NCBI GenBank assembly: GCA_023548195.1
Contig: JAJHZJ010000694.1
Location: 1,364,001 to 1,428,000, forward strand
Source of the DNA: Bettongia penicillata ogilbyi
Lineage: Eukaryota; Chordata; Mammalia; Diprotodontia; Potoroidae
DNA length: 64,000 bases
Direction of reading: 5' to 3'
The notes beneath the pieces are model-generated. The model was given only the letters and a program-made list of their open reading frames with translations, searched no databases and had not been told where the DNA came from. The position numbers were made by a program, and so were the translations under genes. Positions 21,189 through 31,939 of this stretch are shown piece after piece; the stretch's first letter is position 1, and each line of letters starts with the position of its first letter.

Positions 21189-21495
21189 CTCGGGCCCCCT
21201 TGGAAGGCAGCAGCAGAGACAGCAGCAGAGGCAGTGGCAGAGGCAGTGGCAGCGGCCCTGGACTCCCAGAGCAGGCAGGAGCTCCATTACTGAAGGTCTC
21301 TGCATAAAGCCCCTGAGGGAACTGAGCCTGGGAGGTGGCCCTGCCCCCACCTGAGCACCAGAACTTAAGCTCACATTGAATACCAGCTGCACCTGCTGCG
21401 GAAAGCCCATTTGAATCTCAGACCCCAAGCACTAGCTGGGCAGATCTAGGCAGGGATGGAGAGGAATCTCAGAACTCAAGTAACTGGCTGGGAAA

Positions 21496-22515
21496 ATGCC
21501 CAGAAAAGGGAAGAAAAATAAGACTATAGAGAGCTACTTTGAGGGGGTACAGATGTTCCCACCTTTCAATTCTGATAACGAGGAACTATTCTTAAGATCA
21601 GGGAAAGATGTGGAGGTCGGGGTCTCTGTATCCCAGACATCCCAGGTAGATGTCCGGTGGGCTCAGGCCATGGAAGAGCTTAAAAAGGATTTTGAAAATC
21701 AAGTTAGACAGGTGGAGGAAAAACTGGGAAGAGAAATGAGAGAGATGCAAGAAAAGCATGAAAAACAGGTCAATACCTTTGTAAAGGAGACCCAAAAAAA
21801 TGCTGAAGAAAATAACACCTTGAAAAATAGGCTCACTCAATTGGCAAAAGAGGTTCAAAAAGCCAATGAGGAGAAGAATGCTTTCAAAAGCAGAATGAGC
21901 CAAATGGAAAAAGAGGTTCAAAAGCTCACTGAAGAGAATAGTTCTCTCAAAATTAGAATGGAACAGATGGAGTCTAATGACTTTCTGAGAAACCAAGAAA
22001 TCACAAAACAAAACCAAAAGAATGAAAAAATGGAAGAGAATGTGAACTATCTCATGGGAAAAACAACTGACCTAGAAAATAGATCCAGGAGAGACAATTT
22101 AAAAATTATGGGACTACCTGAAAGCCATAATCAAAAAAAGAGCCTAGACATCATCTTTCATGAAATTATCAAGGAAAACTACCCTAATATTCTAGAACCA
22201 GAGGGCAAAATAAGTATTCAAGGAATCCATCGATCACCACCTGAAAGAGATCCAAAAAGAGAAACTCCTAGGAACATTGTGGCCAAATTCCAGAACTCCC
22301 AGCTCAAGGAGAAAATCTTACAAGCAGCTAGAAAGAAACAATTCCAGTATTGTGGAAATACAATCAGGATAACTCAAGATGTAGCAGCTTCTACATTAAG
22401 GGATCGAAGGGCGTGGAATAGGATATTCCAGAAGTCAAAGGAACTAGGACTCAAGAATCACCTACCCAGCAAAACTGAGTATAATACTTCAGGGGAAAAT
22501 ATGGTCTTTCAATGA
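21496..22515 (+). CDS. HAL1/L1 ORF1p, RNA-binding retrotransposon protein (C-terminus shortened)
   Basis: The frame is 339 codons. After a short N-terminus (MPRKGKKNKTIESYF), residues 55-195 form a coiled coil rich in Glu, Lys and Leu heptads. Residues about 198-290 match the L1 ORF1 RRM (NLKIMGLPES, then RETPRNIVAKF), and residues 290-339 are the start of the C-terminal domain. ORF1p trimerises, coats L1 RNA and acts as a nucleic-acid chaperone. The frame stops at MVFQ. One frame over, 26 further codons (22511-22588) read like the expected end (EDFQAFWMKRPEL...) up to a TGA at 22589. A small deletion near the T run at 22505-22509 therefore probably removed the native C-terminus. The neighbouring 3' UTR contains no reverse transcriptase. 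Confidence 0.85.
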   Translation: MPRKGKKNKTIESYFEGVQMFPPFNSDNEELFLRSGKDVEVGVSVSQTSQVDVRWAQAMEELKKDFENQVRQVEEKLGREMREMQEKHEKQVNTFVKETQKNAEENNTLKNRLTQLAKEVQKANEEKNAFKSRMSQMEKEVQKLTEENSSLKIRMEQMESNDFLRNQEITKQNQKNEKMEENVNYLMGKTTDLENRSRRDNLKIMGLPESHNQKKSLDIIFHEIIKENYPNILEPEGKISIQGIHRSPPERDPKRETPRNIVAKFQNSQLKEKILQAARKKQFQYCGNTIRITQDVAASTLRDRRAWNRIFQKSKELGLKNHLPSKTEYNTSGENMVFQ

Positions 22516-22726
22516 AACAGAGGACTTTCAAGCATTCTGGATGAAAAGACCAGAGCTGAAAAGAAAATTTGATCTTCAAACACAAGAATGAGAAGAAGCA
22601 TGAAAAAGCAAACAGCAAAGAGAAGTCATAAGGGACTTACCAAAGGTGAACTGTTTACATTCCTACATGGAAAGACAATATTTGTAACTCTTAAAACTTT
22701 TCAGTATCTGGGTAGTTGGTGGGACC

Positions 22727-22765
22727 ACATACATACACACGTACACGCATGCGCGCGCACACATA
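22727..22765. repeat. Alternating purine-pyrimidine tract in the HAL1 3' UTR
   Basis: A mix of CATA, CACG, TACACGCATGCGCGCGCA and CACA units, which could adopt Z-DNA. It appears to be an expanded microsatellite within the element's 3' UTR. Confidence 0.75.
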
Positions 22766-23605
22766 CAGAGACAGAGAACACAGAGTGAATTGAATAGGAT
22801 GAGACCATATCTTAAAAGAAATTAAGGTAAAGGGTGAGAGAGAAATGTAGTGGAAGGAGAGAGGGAGAAATGGAATGGGGTAAATTATATGTCATTCAAG
22901 AGGCAAGCAGAAGACTTTTTAGTGGAGGGAAAAAGAGGAGAGCTGAAGTTTACCCTCATCACATTCGACTAAAGGAAGGAATAAAATGCACACTCATTTT
23001 GGTATGAAAACCTATCTTACAATACAGGAAAGTGGGGGAGAAGGAGATAAGCAAGCGGGTTGGGTGATAGTAGGGAGGGTAATGGGAGGTGGGAGCAATT
23101 TGAAGTCAACACTCTTGTGGAGGGACAGGATCAAAAGACAGAATAGAAACAATGAGGGGCAGGATAGGATGGAGGGAAATACAGTTAGTCTTACACAACA
23201 CGACTATTATCAAAGTCATTTGCAAAACCACACAGATAGGGCCTATATTGAATTGCCTGCCTTCCCAAAGGGAACAGGTGGGGAGGGAGGGATGGGGAGA
23301 ATTTGGAACTCAAAGTTTTAGGAACAAGTGTTTAGTATTGTTCTTGCTACTAGGAAATAAGAAATACAGTTAATGGGGAATAGAAAGTCATCTGGCCCTA
23401 CAGGACAAAAGAGAAGATGGGGACAAGAGAAGGGAGGGATGATAGAAGAGAGGGCAGATTGGTGATAGGGAAAATTAGATTGCTTGGTGTATTGGGGTGG
23501 AGGAGGGGAGAAAAGGGGAGAAAATTTGGAACCCAAAATTTTGTGAAAATGAATGTAAAAAGTTAAATAAATAAATTTTTATTAAAAAAAAATAGAATGC
23601 ATTCA

Positions 23606-23799
23606 ATGTGTTGGAGGTGTCCTCTCACTCCTTTGCTGACTTGTACCAATGTACCACTCAGACTGACTAATCCACCTTCTTTTTTTTGTGATATATGCCA
23701 CGACAAGGTATTTCATGGGTTTTCTAATGTGTCAGTTCTAATTTGCAACACAATGCACCTGGTTGTATTCAGCAGTTGTAATAACAATTGAAATATAGT
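23606..23799. other. No recognised feature
   Basis: Short unique-looking spacer after the HAL1 insertion. Confidence 0.4.
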
Positions 23800-24679
23800 G
23801 AGAAAAGTGTTTAACTTGAACAGAGTTGCATTTTAAAAAAAATTTTATTTCTTCTAAATTGTATTTTACATTGTTTACAAACAGGCAGGAGCTGCATGTG
23901 CCAGGTAAATCAAATCTTGACCACAATCTCCCCTAAGACCCTAAAGAACCTAATGACCTTGAACCTGAGAGTCTTGTTATAGCAGTGATTATCTGAACGA
24001 TCAGAACTCCCTCTAGTCCACCTCCCACAGCCATCACTGAAGGACAAAATCATTGAGGAGATGGGCTCCATCTTCCTTTTCACTACCAGCAATAACTGCT
24101 GAGCAAAAACAATGGGAACCCTAGAAATGACAGCACCCGAGACCATCATTTCTGCTTTCAACCTAGGTCTCAAAGCCATCATGTCCCTGTGAAGAAGGGC
24201 ATCAACAGTACTTATTGACTGCTCCACAAAAAGTAGCAGTTGCTTAGTTGAAGGAACAAGGAACCCCTGAAGAAGATACAGGAGGGTGGCATATGCCACT
24301 CAAATCAAAATACCACCACCACCTTGACCACCATCTCTCTTCAGACCATAATGGAGAACCTAGAAACCTGAACCCCAGAGCCTTGGGAACAACAATATTT
24401 CTAGTCCAGTATCCTCAGACATCAACCTGGGAAGCAAATCCTGGGGAGATACAGCCTGACAGCTACTTCTAAAGGTACTCCAGGCTTCTGGGACATCCAC
24501 TGATGTCCAAGAAAAGAAAGTTCTTGCACCAAAGTCTTTGACCATATCAAATGGTCTATTGTCACAAATTGACATGATTTTATCAGCAGAAAGGACATTA
24601 AAGAAGAGGGACTGTCACCTCCTTTGTCACTATACCCCAAGGACCATCGGACTTTTCCCTCTGACTTGCAGCTTCCCTG
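23800..24679. repeat. Unclassified region with internal direct repeats
   Basis: Two related segments lie about 400 bp apart. One starts cttgaccacaatctcccc and includes ctaatgaccttgaacctgag (near 23917-23970). The other starts cttgaccaccatctctc and includes ctagaaacctgaaccccag (near 24325-24385). Each is followed by text of the form aacaat or agcagtgat and a tcctc/ctcc block. An open frame of 129 codons on the minus strand (24299-23910) has no recognisable domain. This may be an undescribed repeat built of diverged tandem units. Confidence 0.45.
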
Positions 24680-24800
24680 TGGGTTGTTTCCTCGTCTAGA
24701 ATGTGAACTCCTTGAGAGCAGAGATCAGACTGTCTTCTCTATTTATATTCCCAGTGCTTTGCACATAGTAAGTGCTTAATAAATGCTTTAGTCATTCATC
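24680..24800 (+). mobile_element. L2 terminus
   Basis: Clear L2 end: gaatgtgaactccttgagagc, agactgtcttctctattt, tttgcacatagtaagtgcttaataaatgct. Confidence 0.85.
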
Positions 24801-25184
24801 CAAGTGTAAATTAGTGATTACTCAAAATTTATATTTTTTCTGTGACAGCAGGTTCAGGTGGTAGATGCTAGACAGAGGTGTACATGACAGAGGTTCTGCC
24901 ATGATATAGTCACCTACACCTGGCTCATTCCTGTGCTTTCTATAATTATGGAGGGCAGTAAAATGTCACCAGGATTAATTAATCAGCTAAATTGTGATAA
25001 TAGCATGCTTATTGTCCACCAGATCACGCTCTGACTACCATCTAAGACATGATTTGGAATAGGGATAAAGATAGGTACTAGACCTGTGATTTCATCGGCA
25101 CACAAAAATCCCAGGAGAGAAAATTCCATCAATCAATGTGTGTACATCTACCACTTCTCTGCACCTTAAAGACTTGGAGAAGTC
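24801..25184. other. No recognised feature
   Basis: Intergenic; nothing supported. Confidence 0.4.
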
Positions 25185-25290
25185 TCTAAAGCACTAATAG
25201 GTAAGTGACTTGTTCAAGATCATGCTGCTATTATGTGTCAGAGACAGGACTTGAATCCAGCTCTTCCTGCCTTCAAGGTGAGCCCTCTAT
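25185..25290 (-). mobile_element. MIR-type fragment
   Basis: Contains taagtgacttgttcaagatc, acaggacttgaatccagctc and gtgagccctctatcc, MIR landmarks in reverse. Confidence 0.65.
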
Positions 25291-26095
25291 CCTCTTTAAT
25301 ATGGAACATGCCCCCAGATTACCAAAAATACCAAATCCCCCTCATCTACATTCTTCAAGCCCCCTATCATATGACTGGTAATTTTCTTCCCTCTTCATTT
25401 ACCACCCCCAGTTCATAGGATTGAGAAACTTTCTTAATGTTGTCATTTATTAAGACAACACCATAGAGTAGAACCCCAAAGAGTAAAACAAAAGACTCAA
25501 ATATCTTCCAGCTTCAGGACTGTTGTAGCATGGATAGTACCCCATCCCACCGTTCCTCTTCCTAGCAAGTCTGAGTAGGGGACACCAAGGAAAAAAATGA
25601 ACAAGTTGAAAAGTCACGGATACACCTCCAGCAAGTGTTCTGAGGGAAGGGAGGGAAGAAGGCAATGGAGCTGAGTTGTGCTCATTCTCATTGCCTCTGG
25701 GGTCCTTCATTTACCTGCCCAGCTTGCTCCAATCAAATTCCCCATGCAGTGTCCAGGTTCCTCTGCTCCCTGCATTTCCTAGCTTGCATGGGCCTCTCTG
25801 ATTCTTTACTCTCTTCCTGAAGATCCTGGAAAACTGGGTTACATTCTTATGGAGTTCTAGTTTTATAGAAAAACCAAACTGGTTTAATTGTATCCTATTC
25901 ATGACTTTTTTTAGTTATCTAGGCCTCAGGAAAATCTAACCAATTGTTTCATAAAACAGTACTAACACCTCCTCCAAATTCCATCTAAAGAGGGTTCTTA
26001 AGCCAGTCACTCTTCTTTTCCTAATCAACTGTACTATCTTGGACTGAATTTTATCATGCCTCAACACAGAATACCTTCCCCTTCCATCCCTACAT
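25291..26095. other. No recognised feature
   Basis: Unique-looking intergenic sequence of average GC. Open frames on the minus strand near 25710-25450 and 25902-25711 show no domain. Confidence 0.4.
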
Positions 26096-26255
26096 CCCCT
26101 GCTTATCAGCTTTGTTTTGCGTATCCTTTTCCCTCATTAGATTATAAATTCCTTAATGGCAAGGACGGTCCTTTTTCATAGTTGTGTCCCCAGCACTTAG
26201 CACATTGCCTGACATATAAACAGTCACTTGATAAATGTTTATTGAGTAATTGACA
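26096..26255 (+). mobile_element. L2 terminus
   Basis: Contains ttagattataaattcctt, aatggcaaggacggtcc and ccccagcacttagcacattgc, then a tail like tcacttgataaatgtttattgag. Confidence 0.8.
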
Positions 26256-26735
26256 ACACACCACCATGCCTCAATGGGTGTTGCTGAAATTGCTGATATT
26301 GTAACCTAGAGAAAATAGTCATAAAAATCTTTTTTGTAATCTCTTGGTTTGTTTACTCCCTGAGGTTGCCATTTGATGGTTCTACATTGAGACAGTACTG
26401 CCATCTAATAGTACTCTGATGAATTGGGGCTACTATGCAGCTTCCTTCCTGAAAGGGAGTAGGGAACAGTTGTTTTCAGAGAAGACACAGGGATATTTTA
26501 GCCCTTTTGAGATTCAAGTCCAAGACCACAGCCACCCAGGCAGTGAAAGTCTCTCAGATTATATCTGTCTTTTGAATTCACTTTGCTTTCCTCCAGAAAT
26601 AACACCTTCAAGTATTAGCCTATATTTGCACTGGAGAAAATTGCCTCTGGGGAGAAACAAAGTGATTTCAAAAGACAGGTTTGACTGGAAGAACCAGTTC
26701 AAATCCTGGTTCTTTCCATGATAACAAATTTCTCA
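26256..26735. other. No recognised feature
   Basis: Intergenic. A 100-codon open frame (26419-26721, plus) has no recognisable domain and ends beside a SINE; not called as a gene. Confidence 0.35.
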
Positions 26736-26960
26736 AGATAAGTACAGTGGATAGAGCTTCCAAGTCAGGAAAATCTGAGTTTATAAAAATCCCAAATTCA
26801 ATGTACTAGGTTTGTGAACACGTGTTTCACTGCATTTCTCTGAGTCTCAGCTCAGAGATTTGTCAGAATTGTCAGCTATAAAATGGGGGATAATAATTGT
26901 ATTACCTACCTCACAGGATTGCTGTGGGATAAAGGAAAAGTTGTAGAAGTCAATGATGTA
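26736..26960 (+). mobile_element. MIR/THER1-type SINE
   Basis: Contains agtggatagagcttcc, aagtcaggaaaatctgag, cagctataaaatggggga and ttacctacctcacaggattgctgtg. Confidence 0.75.
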
Positions 26961-26964
26961 ATAC

Positions 26965-27040
26965 ATATGTGATTGTATATGTATATATACATATACACAT
27001 ACATGTATGTATATATACATGCATATAGATGTATATAAAA
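26965..27040. repeat. (TA/CA/TG) mixed microsatellite
   Basis: Degenerate tatgtatatata and catacacatacatg units. Confidence 0.85.
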
Positions 27041-27104
27041 TTTCCCATCTTTTTCTCCTTGGACTTGACTCTACCATGCCCCCATATTGGGTCCTTTCAT
27101 CCCC

Positions 27105-27250
27105 AGTGCCCTTCCTCTTTTCAGTTTCCTTCATATTAGATTACAAGATCCTTGAGGGCAAAGACTGTCTTTCTTTTTTCATATTTGTATCTCCAGCACT
27201 TAACATAGTACCTGGTACATAGTAGTGATAAACATTCATTTATTGACTAA
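27105..27250 (+). mobile_element. L2 terminus
   Basis: Contains ttagattacaagatccttgagggc, aaagactgtctttc and ctccagcacttaacatagtacctgg. Confidence 0.85.
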
Positions 27251-27322
27251 CTACATATATATGTATACACATACATATATATACATACATATATACACAC
27301 CTACATTTGTGTGTGTGTCCAG
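27251..27322. repeat. (TA/CA/TG) mixed microsatellite
   Basis: Degenerate atatatgtatacac, atatatacatacat and gtgtgtgtg units directly after an L2 tail. Confidence 0.85.
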
Positions 27323-28014
27323 ATAGACCAAAACCTAAATGGCTCAAGTATGGAGAACTATTTATAAGAATTCAAAACTTTTAACATTAATTTGTGCTAA
27401 ATCGAATAAACCAACTTTTTGCCCAAGTGAGAAATAGTGCATTTGCCTTTGTCTATCTTTCAAAGTAATCAAAGGAAAGTTTTCAAAGCATAAATGTCTC
27501 ATGAGTATCTTCTAATAGACTTCGCTTATTCTGTTTAGCTCCTTAGAGATAACTTAACATTTGCATTACTAACAGCCTTTTAAAAAATGTGTTGATATTC
27601 TGGTTGACAATAGACTTAAATTGTTCTTTGTATTTAGATAGGTCCCATATGACTGTTCAAATAGGTACACCCATCTGTACAGGGGTATTTTACTACATAT
27701 AATCCAAAATATTTATGTGGATTGGATATACACGTTTCTTGAAATGTATAGTTAGGTAAGTTTAGATTTGACTAAATAAGCACATTATTTCATCTATCTC
27801 TGGGTCAGCCTCCCAGACCCAGGATAGCTGGGCAGTTGAAAGAGCCACTATTGGAGTCCCCTCCACTCTTGTCCTTCCTTGCACTGCTCCCCCCCTTACC
27901 CCAGGTTGCTTAAGGCTGACAGTGACTGTTAACACCATTGATATAACATGGGAATCGAAAACTATAATCTTTTTAGTGAAATGAAGGCCCACCAGGTTCT
28001 ATCATCTGCCCTAT
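27323..28014. other. No recognised feature
   Basis: AT-rich intergenic sequence; nothing supported. Confidence 0.4.
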
Positions 28015-28140
28015 TACTGGGCTGTAAGGTCCTTGGGGCTTTACCATGATAATGGTAATGAGATACTATCTGTAAAGCATTTTACAAACTTTTAAGTGCT
28101 ATATAAATGCCAGCTATTAGCAGCAGCAGCAGCAGGCCTC
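28015..28140 (+). mobile_element. MIR 3' part with (AGC)n end
   Basis: The phrases taccatgataatggtaatg, aaagcattttacaaactttt and atataaatgccagctatt mark the MIR tail. It runs straight into about five AGC units at 28120-28136. Confidence 0.7.
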
Positions 28141-28199
28141 CCTCTACAGTTTCCAGAACTCTGGAAACTGTTATCTGACATAACAATACACCCTAAGGA

Positions 28200-28380
28200 C
28201 TCCTGGCCTTGCCTTTTGTCCTGAAGCTAAACTCTTTTACATACTGCCTTCTCCAACTAGAGTATGAGCTCCTTGAAAGAAGAAATCTGCTTCCTTTTCT
28301 ATTTGTATTCCTTGCATCTAGCACACTCCTTGGCAGATATGACCACTTAATAAATGCTTTTTCATTCACTCATTTGTATC
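28200..28380 (+). mobile_element. L2 terminus
   Basis: Contains agtatgagctccttgaaag, ttccttgcatctagcacac and cacttaataaatgctttttcattc. Confidence 0.8.
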
Positions 28381-28384
28381 AAAA

Positions 28385-28965
28385 TCATATTGATGAATTG
28401 ATAACAACTTGGAGAAAGAACTTTATTGGAATGGTACCGACCGTCTGTCTTATTTAGCACTTTTATCAATGATTCAGATGATACAAAGTAAGGGAGTGAT
28501 ATAAGAGATACTGAGCACAGTGGATGACAGAACTAGGATACAAAAAGTTTATCAACAGATTGGAAAAGCTCTCACTAATAAAAACCCATTTACTAAATGG
28601 ACCTAAATGTAAACTTTTATATCAGGGTTCAAAAAATCAATTCATCAAGAACAGGATGCAGAAAGTGGTTAGAAAGTAGTTTCCCATAAAAAAGGACTCA
28701 GGGTTTTAGTGGACTGCATGTTCAATATGTTAGTAGCATCTAGTATCCAAAGAAGCTAATGTGTCTAGTTCTATTTCAGTATAATAAAAAGAATAATGGA
28801 CTTGAAGCCTGTAGAAGAAAAGCCTTGGGAGAAGGTTGGGGGAGTATATAATTATTGTTTGTAAGTGATTGGAGAATTATTTTGTGGAAGAGGGATTAGA
28901 TTTGCTCTACAATGGGCAAATGTATATCAATTGGGGAAATTTACAGTTGTCCAAAAATAGAATGT
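28385..28965 (+). mobile_element. L3/CR1-type LINE 3' region
   Basis: The plus-strand text follows the end of CR1/L3 ORF2 and its 3' UTR. A broken FINDSDDTK block lies near 28465-28490. It is followed by tggatgacagaactagg, a diverged continuation with aaggactcagggttttagtgg, and agaattattttgtggaagagggattagatttg near the 3' end. No frame is intact. Confidence 0.65.
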
Positions 28966-28967
28966 TA

Positions 28968-29210
28968 GTGCTGTTCAGTCAGTTTTCAGCCATGTTCAAC
29001 TCTTCATAACTCTTTTGGGGTCTTCTTGGCAAAGATACTGGAGTGCTCTAGTTCATGTTACAGATGAAGAAACTGAGGCAAACAGAATTAAGTGACTTGG
29101 CCAGGGTCACACAGCCAGTAAGTGTCACATTTGAACTTAAGAAGAGGAGTCTTCCTGACTCCAGGCCTGGTACTCTATCTACTGTGCCACATAGTTGACC
29201 CCCAAAATAA
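28968..29210 (-). mobile_element. MAR1/WSINE-type SINE
   Basis: Full inverted order: cagccatgttcaactcttc, ttggggtcttcttggcaaag, gatgaagaaactgaggc, ccagggtcacacagccagt, gactccaggcctggtactc, and an inverted head. Confidence 0.85.
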
Positions 29211-30961
29211 AATAGGCTATCGATGTTTATTAGCTTTTATTTTTACTTCTGGCATTAAAAGTAATGAGTTGAACCTTTTCTGATCCCCCAAGCATTTATT
29301 ATGGACCTGTTTTACTGGCACTCAGAGAGAGTGTATGTGTTGGGGAATAGATTGAGAAAGTTACAAACCTGTGGACTCTACGTGAGGATTCATTCATTTG
29401 TCCAGAAAGGATTTATTAAATTCCTATAATATGCAATTACAAGGAATTTTTAAAAATGAAAGAGAGGAGCTCCTACAGGTCATAATGGCTCATGGGACAT
29501 CCCTTTAGGGTAGGGTCAAAAGCATGCCAAGACACAGCTCAGTAGCTGACTGTCTCAGTTCTAAAAGCCCAAAATATTCCTAATAGCCAGTGGCTGCCAG
29601 GCATTTACCTGGCGTCCTGCTGTGCTGGTGTAATGCTACTTTTATTGTGAACTGAGGAAGAGATGAGCCAAGGAGATGCTTCAAAGACATGCTGACTAAA
29701 AAGACTAAAAAACAAGTTAAAGTGCTGTGATATAGCTTCTGAGAGCTGGGAATTGACAGCCACTGACAGGCTATGCTGGAAGCAGTGTCATCTTTAAATA
29801 CAAAGAACATTGAGTATTTTGAGTTATTTCATTAGGGAAAAAAGTATTCCCCTAACCGTCTTCCCTCTCTTAAGTGTCAGAGTAGTGTAATAATGCCTCA
29901 TGCTTTATATTTATGCATCAACTTTCTCATAGCCAATTTATCTTAAGTCATCACAAGAGAGCTGTTTTAACTCATCTTTCCACAGGCAAATAGTACCCTT
30001 CTTAAGATTCCTTCAACACTGAATTGTTTTTTCAAAAGTATATTTTTCAAAGTTCATTACAGCTTGCCAACATTGTCTTGTCAGGATGTTAAGCTGTGCA
30101 CAGTAAAGTAGAAAAAAAAACCAAGGTAGAAAATGGGTGAGAGGAATGATGGAAAAAATTCATACAGTGTTGTATTCTTGTAACACAGTTGCAGGCTTGA
30201 GCCTGCAAAAAATTTGTGTCCTCTGGGGGTCGATGATCTCTGTGGCCAAATTACCCATGCCAATGAGTGCCCTTATATGCCAGCTTCCTAGGAAACCTAG
30301 GATATTCCAGGATTTGGACCTAAAACAGAATGTGTGGGTTGGGAATCTGTTCCAGGAAGCACGTTTCTTGTGGAGGTTTATTACTATTCTGAGTTAGTTC
30401 TCAAGATTCAGGTAGGATGAATGATCCTCATTTTCCCCAAACTATTAAAGACTCTTCTTATTTATGTTCAGTCTTGATACATTGGATAATACTAGTCCTA
30501 CTTCATTATTCCGAAATTGGCTACAACTATGGGAATGGACCTAAATGGGTTTGGGATCTCCTTGATTCAGCAGCTCCCTATAACAACATGGAAGGCAACC
30601 TACTCGTGCTTGCCAATCCTTTCCAAGCCTTGCTAACGCCTTTCTAAAAGTTCCCCACATGCTCCTTCACCAGTTTATCCCTCCTTCTTTCCACCTGACC
30701 AGCCCATTTTCTTTACTTCTGCTCTTCTTTGGAGTTCTTCATTGATTACATGTCCACTGCTCTCTGTGGGATGTTCATCTTTAGTTCTTCAGAGGTAGTG
30801 GTATTCAAATTCTCACTTCAATACAACAGCACCAACAAAATGTTTGTTTTAAAAAATGGTGCTTTTGATGTTATGGAAAGCCTGAGGCCAGTAAGAATAG
30901 TTTGCATCTTTGTGGAACAGAGAGGGTAACATGCGGTATTAATATTAAAATAATGATGTAC
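29211..30961. other. Unassigned intergenic sequence
   Basis: Mostly unique-looking. A possible L2 scrap in reverse lies near 29385-29430 (ttcattcatttgtccag, tttattaaattcct). Open frames of 60-86 codons show no recognisable domain. Confidence 0.4.
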
Positions 30962-31885
30962 CTAAGGACAGTTAGGTGACACAAGGTATATATAGAGTCC
31001 TGGGCCTAGCATAGATTCCCAAAGTGGGTGATACTGTTCCCTGGAGAGCACTGGAACAATCCAAGCTGGGTGGTAGTAGACTCAGGTGCAATTTGCGGGG
31101 GGGAATGTTGAATAGAAATAAAAGGGCAGCAGAAGGATAAGGAAAGAAGAGAATTTTGAAAAATCATTCATACAAGTTTCATCTGTTATATAACAGAGTT
31201 GAAATCATAGTGATTTTCCAAATAAACATGCAAAATGTAAGCTGTAATGGTTATAACCAGTTAGAATACAATAGATCAGTGGTCATGTCCCCAACAGGTC
31301 TTAACAAGCAAGTGTTGGCAGGTGAGCATGTCATGCATTGGCAGGAAATCCAGCATACATAGACAGGAACGTGTGTATGTAATGATTTGTTTACAATACA
31401 ATACTATATAATTATATGATGCAATATCTTGGCATCTAAATTTTAATGCAGGAAAAAGCCCATAAATTTACAATAAATTATTCAATTTAAGATGCATCAT
31501 TTTAAAAAATACTTTTTTAAAATTATTTTTAAATTTTTAAAAAAAAAATCATGCACATTTCCAAAAAACTGTTAAAGGGTTAAAGAAAGTAGATTTCCAA
31601 GGGGTACTGAGTAAATGTTTTTTAAAAAGGTCAGTAAGCCAAGTAAATTTGGGAACCTCTGGCCTAGAGTCAGGAAGACTTGTCTTCATGAGTTCAAACC
31701 TAGCCTCAAATACTTATTAGCTATGTAACCCTGAGTAAGTCACTTAACCCTGTTAGTCTCAGCTTTTGCATCTGTAAAATGAGCTGGGGAAGAAAATGGC
31801 AAACCATTCCAGTATCTTTGTCAATAAAATCCCAAATGGAATCAAGAAGAGTCAGGCATTACTGAAACAACAGACCAACAATAAA
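30962..31885 (+). mobile_element. MAR1/WSINE-type SINE split by a hAT element
   Basis: The head (ggacagttaggtgacacaag ... agtcctgggcctag) stops at 31009. The body resumes at 31662 with gcctagagtcaggaagac, ttcatgagttcaaacc, atctgtaaaatgagctgg, aaatggcaaaccattcc and ccaaatggaatcaagaagagtc. The two parts join cleanly if the hAT insert and one copy of its duplication are removed. Confidence 0.85.
31010..31661. mobile_element. hAT-type DNA transposon nested in a SINE
   Basis: The ends are imperfect inverted repeats: attcccaaagtgggtgatac at the left and gtaaatttgggaacctctg at the right. The flanks share ggcctag (31003-31009 and 31661-31667), which fits the 8-bp duplication of hAT elements given drift. 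The interior is AT-rich without a transposase frame, so this is a nonautonomous or internally deleted copy. Confidence 0.8.
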
Positions 31886-31939
31886 TGTTCATGTATTATA
31901 TTTATATTACTATATTCATGAGAACATGTGCAAGCCAGA

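Larger units (their letters stand above)
20824..23593 (+). mobile_element. Full-length HAL1-type half-L1 with 12-bp TSD
   Basis: The element starts with a G run and gagccaagatggcggagtag, which is the therian L1 5' terminus. It has a GC-rich 5' UTR, a long ORF1 (21496-22515), no ORF2, a purine-rich 3' UTR of about 1 kb, and an A-rich end. Perfect repeats agaatgcattca flank it at 20812-20823 and 23594-23605. ORF1 is followed directly by 3' UTR sequence, so this matches the half-LINE (HAL1) layout, a nonautonomous class that depends on L1 ORF2p. The clean TSD and long ORF point to a fairly recent insertion. It could instead be an L1 with a precise ORF2 deletion. Confidence 0.8.

Noticed and set aside
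20953..21354. 133-codon frame in the HAL1 5' UTR as a gene
   Set aside because: It begins only with GTG, has no internal Met and is Q/R-rich from a repeat; treated as an open frame only.
21598..22017. Antisense 139-codon frame opposite ORF1
   Set aside because: It is the mirror of the coiled-coil coding strand; no domain and no start context.
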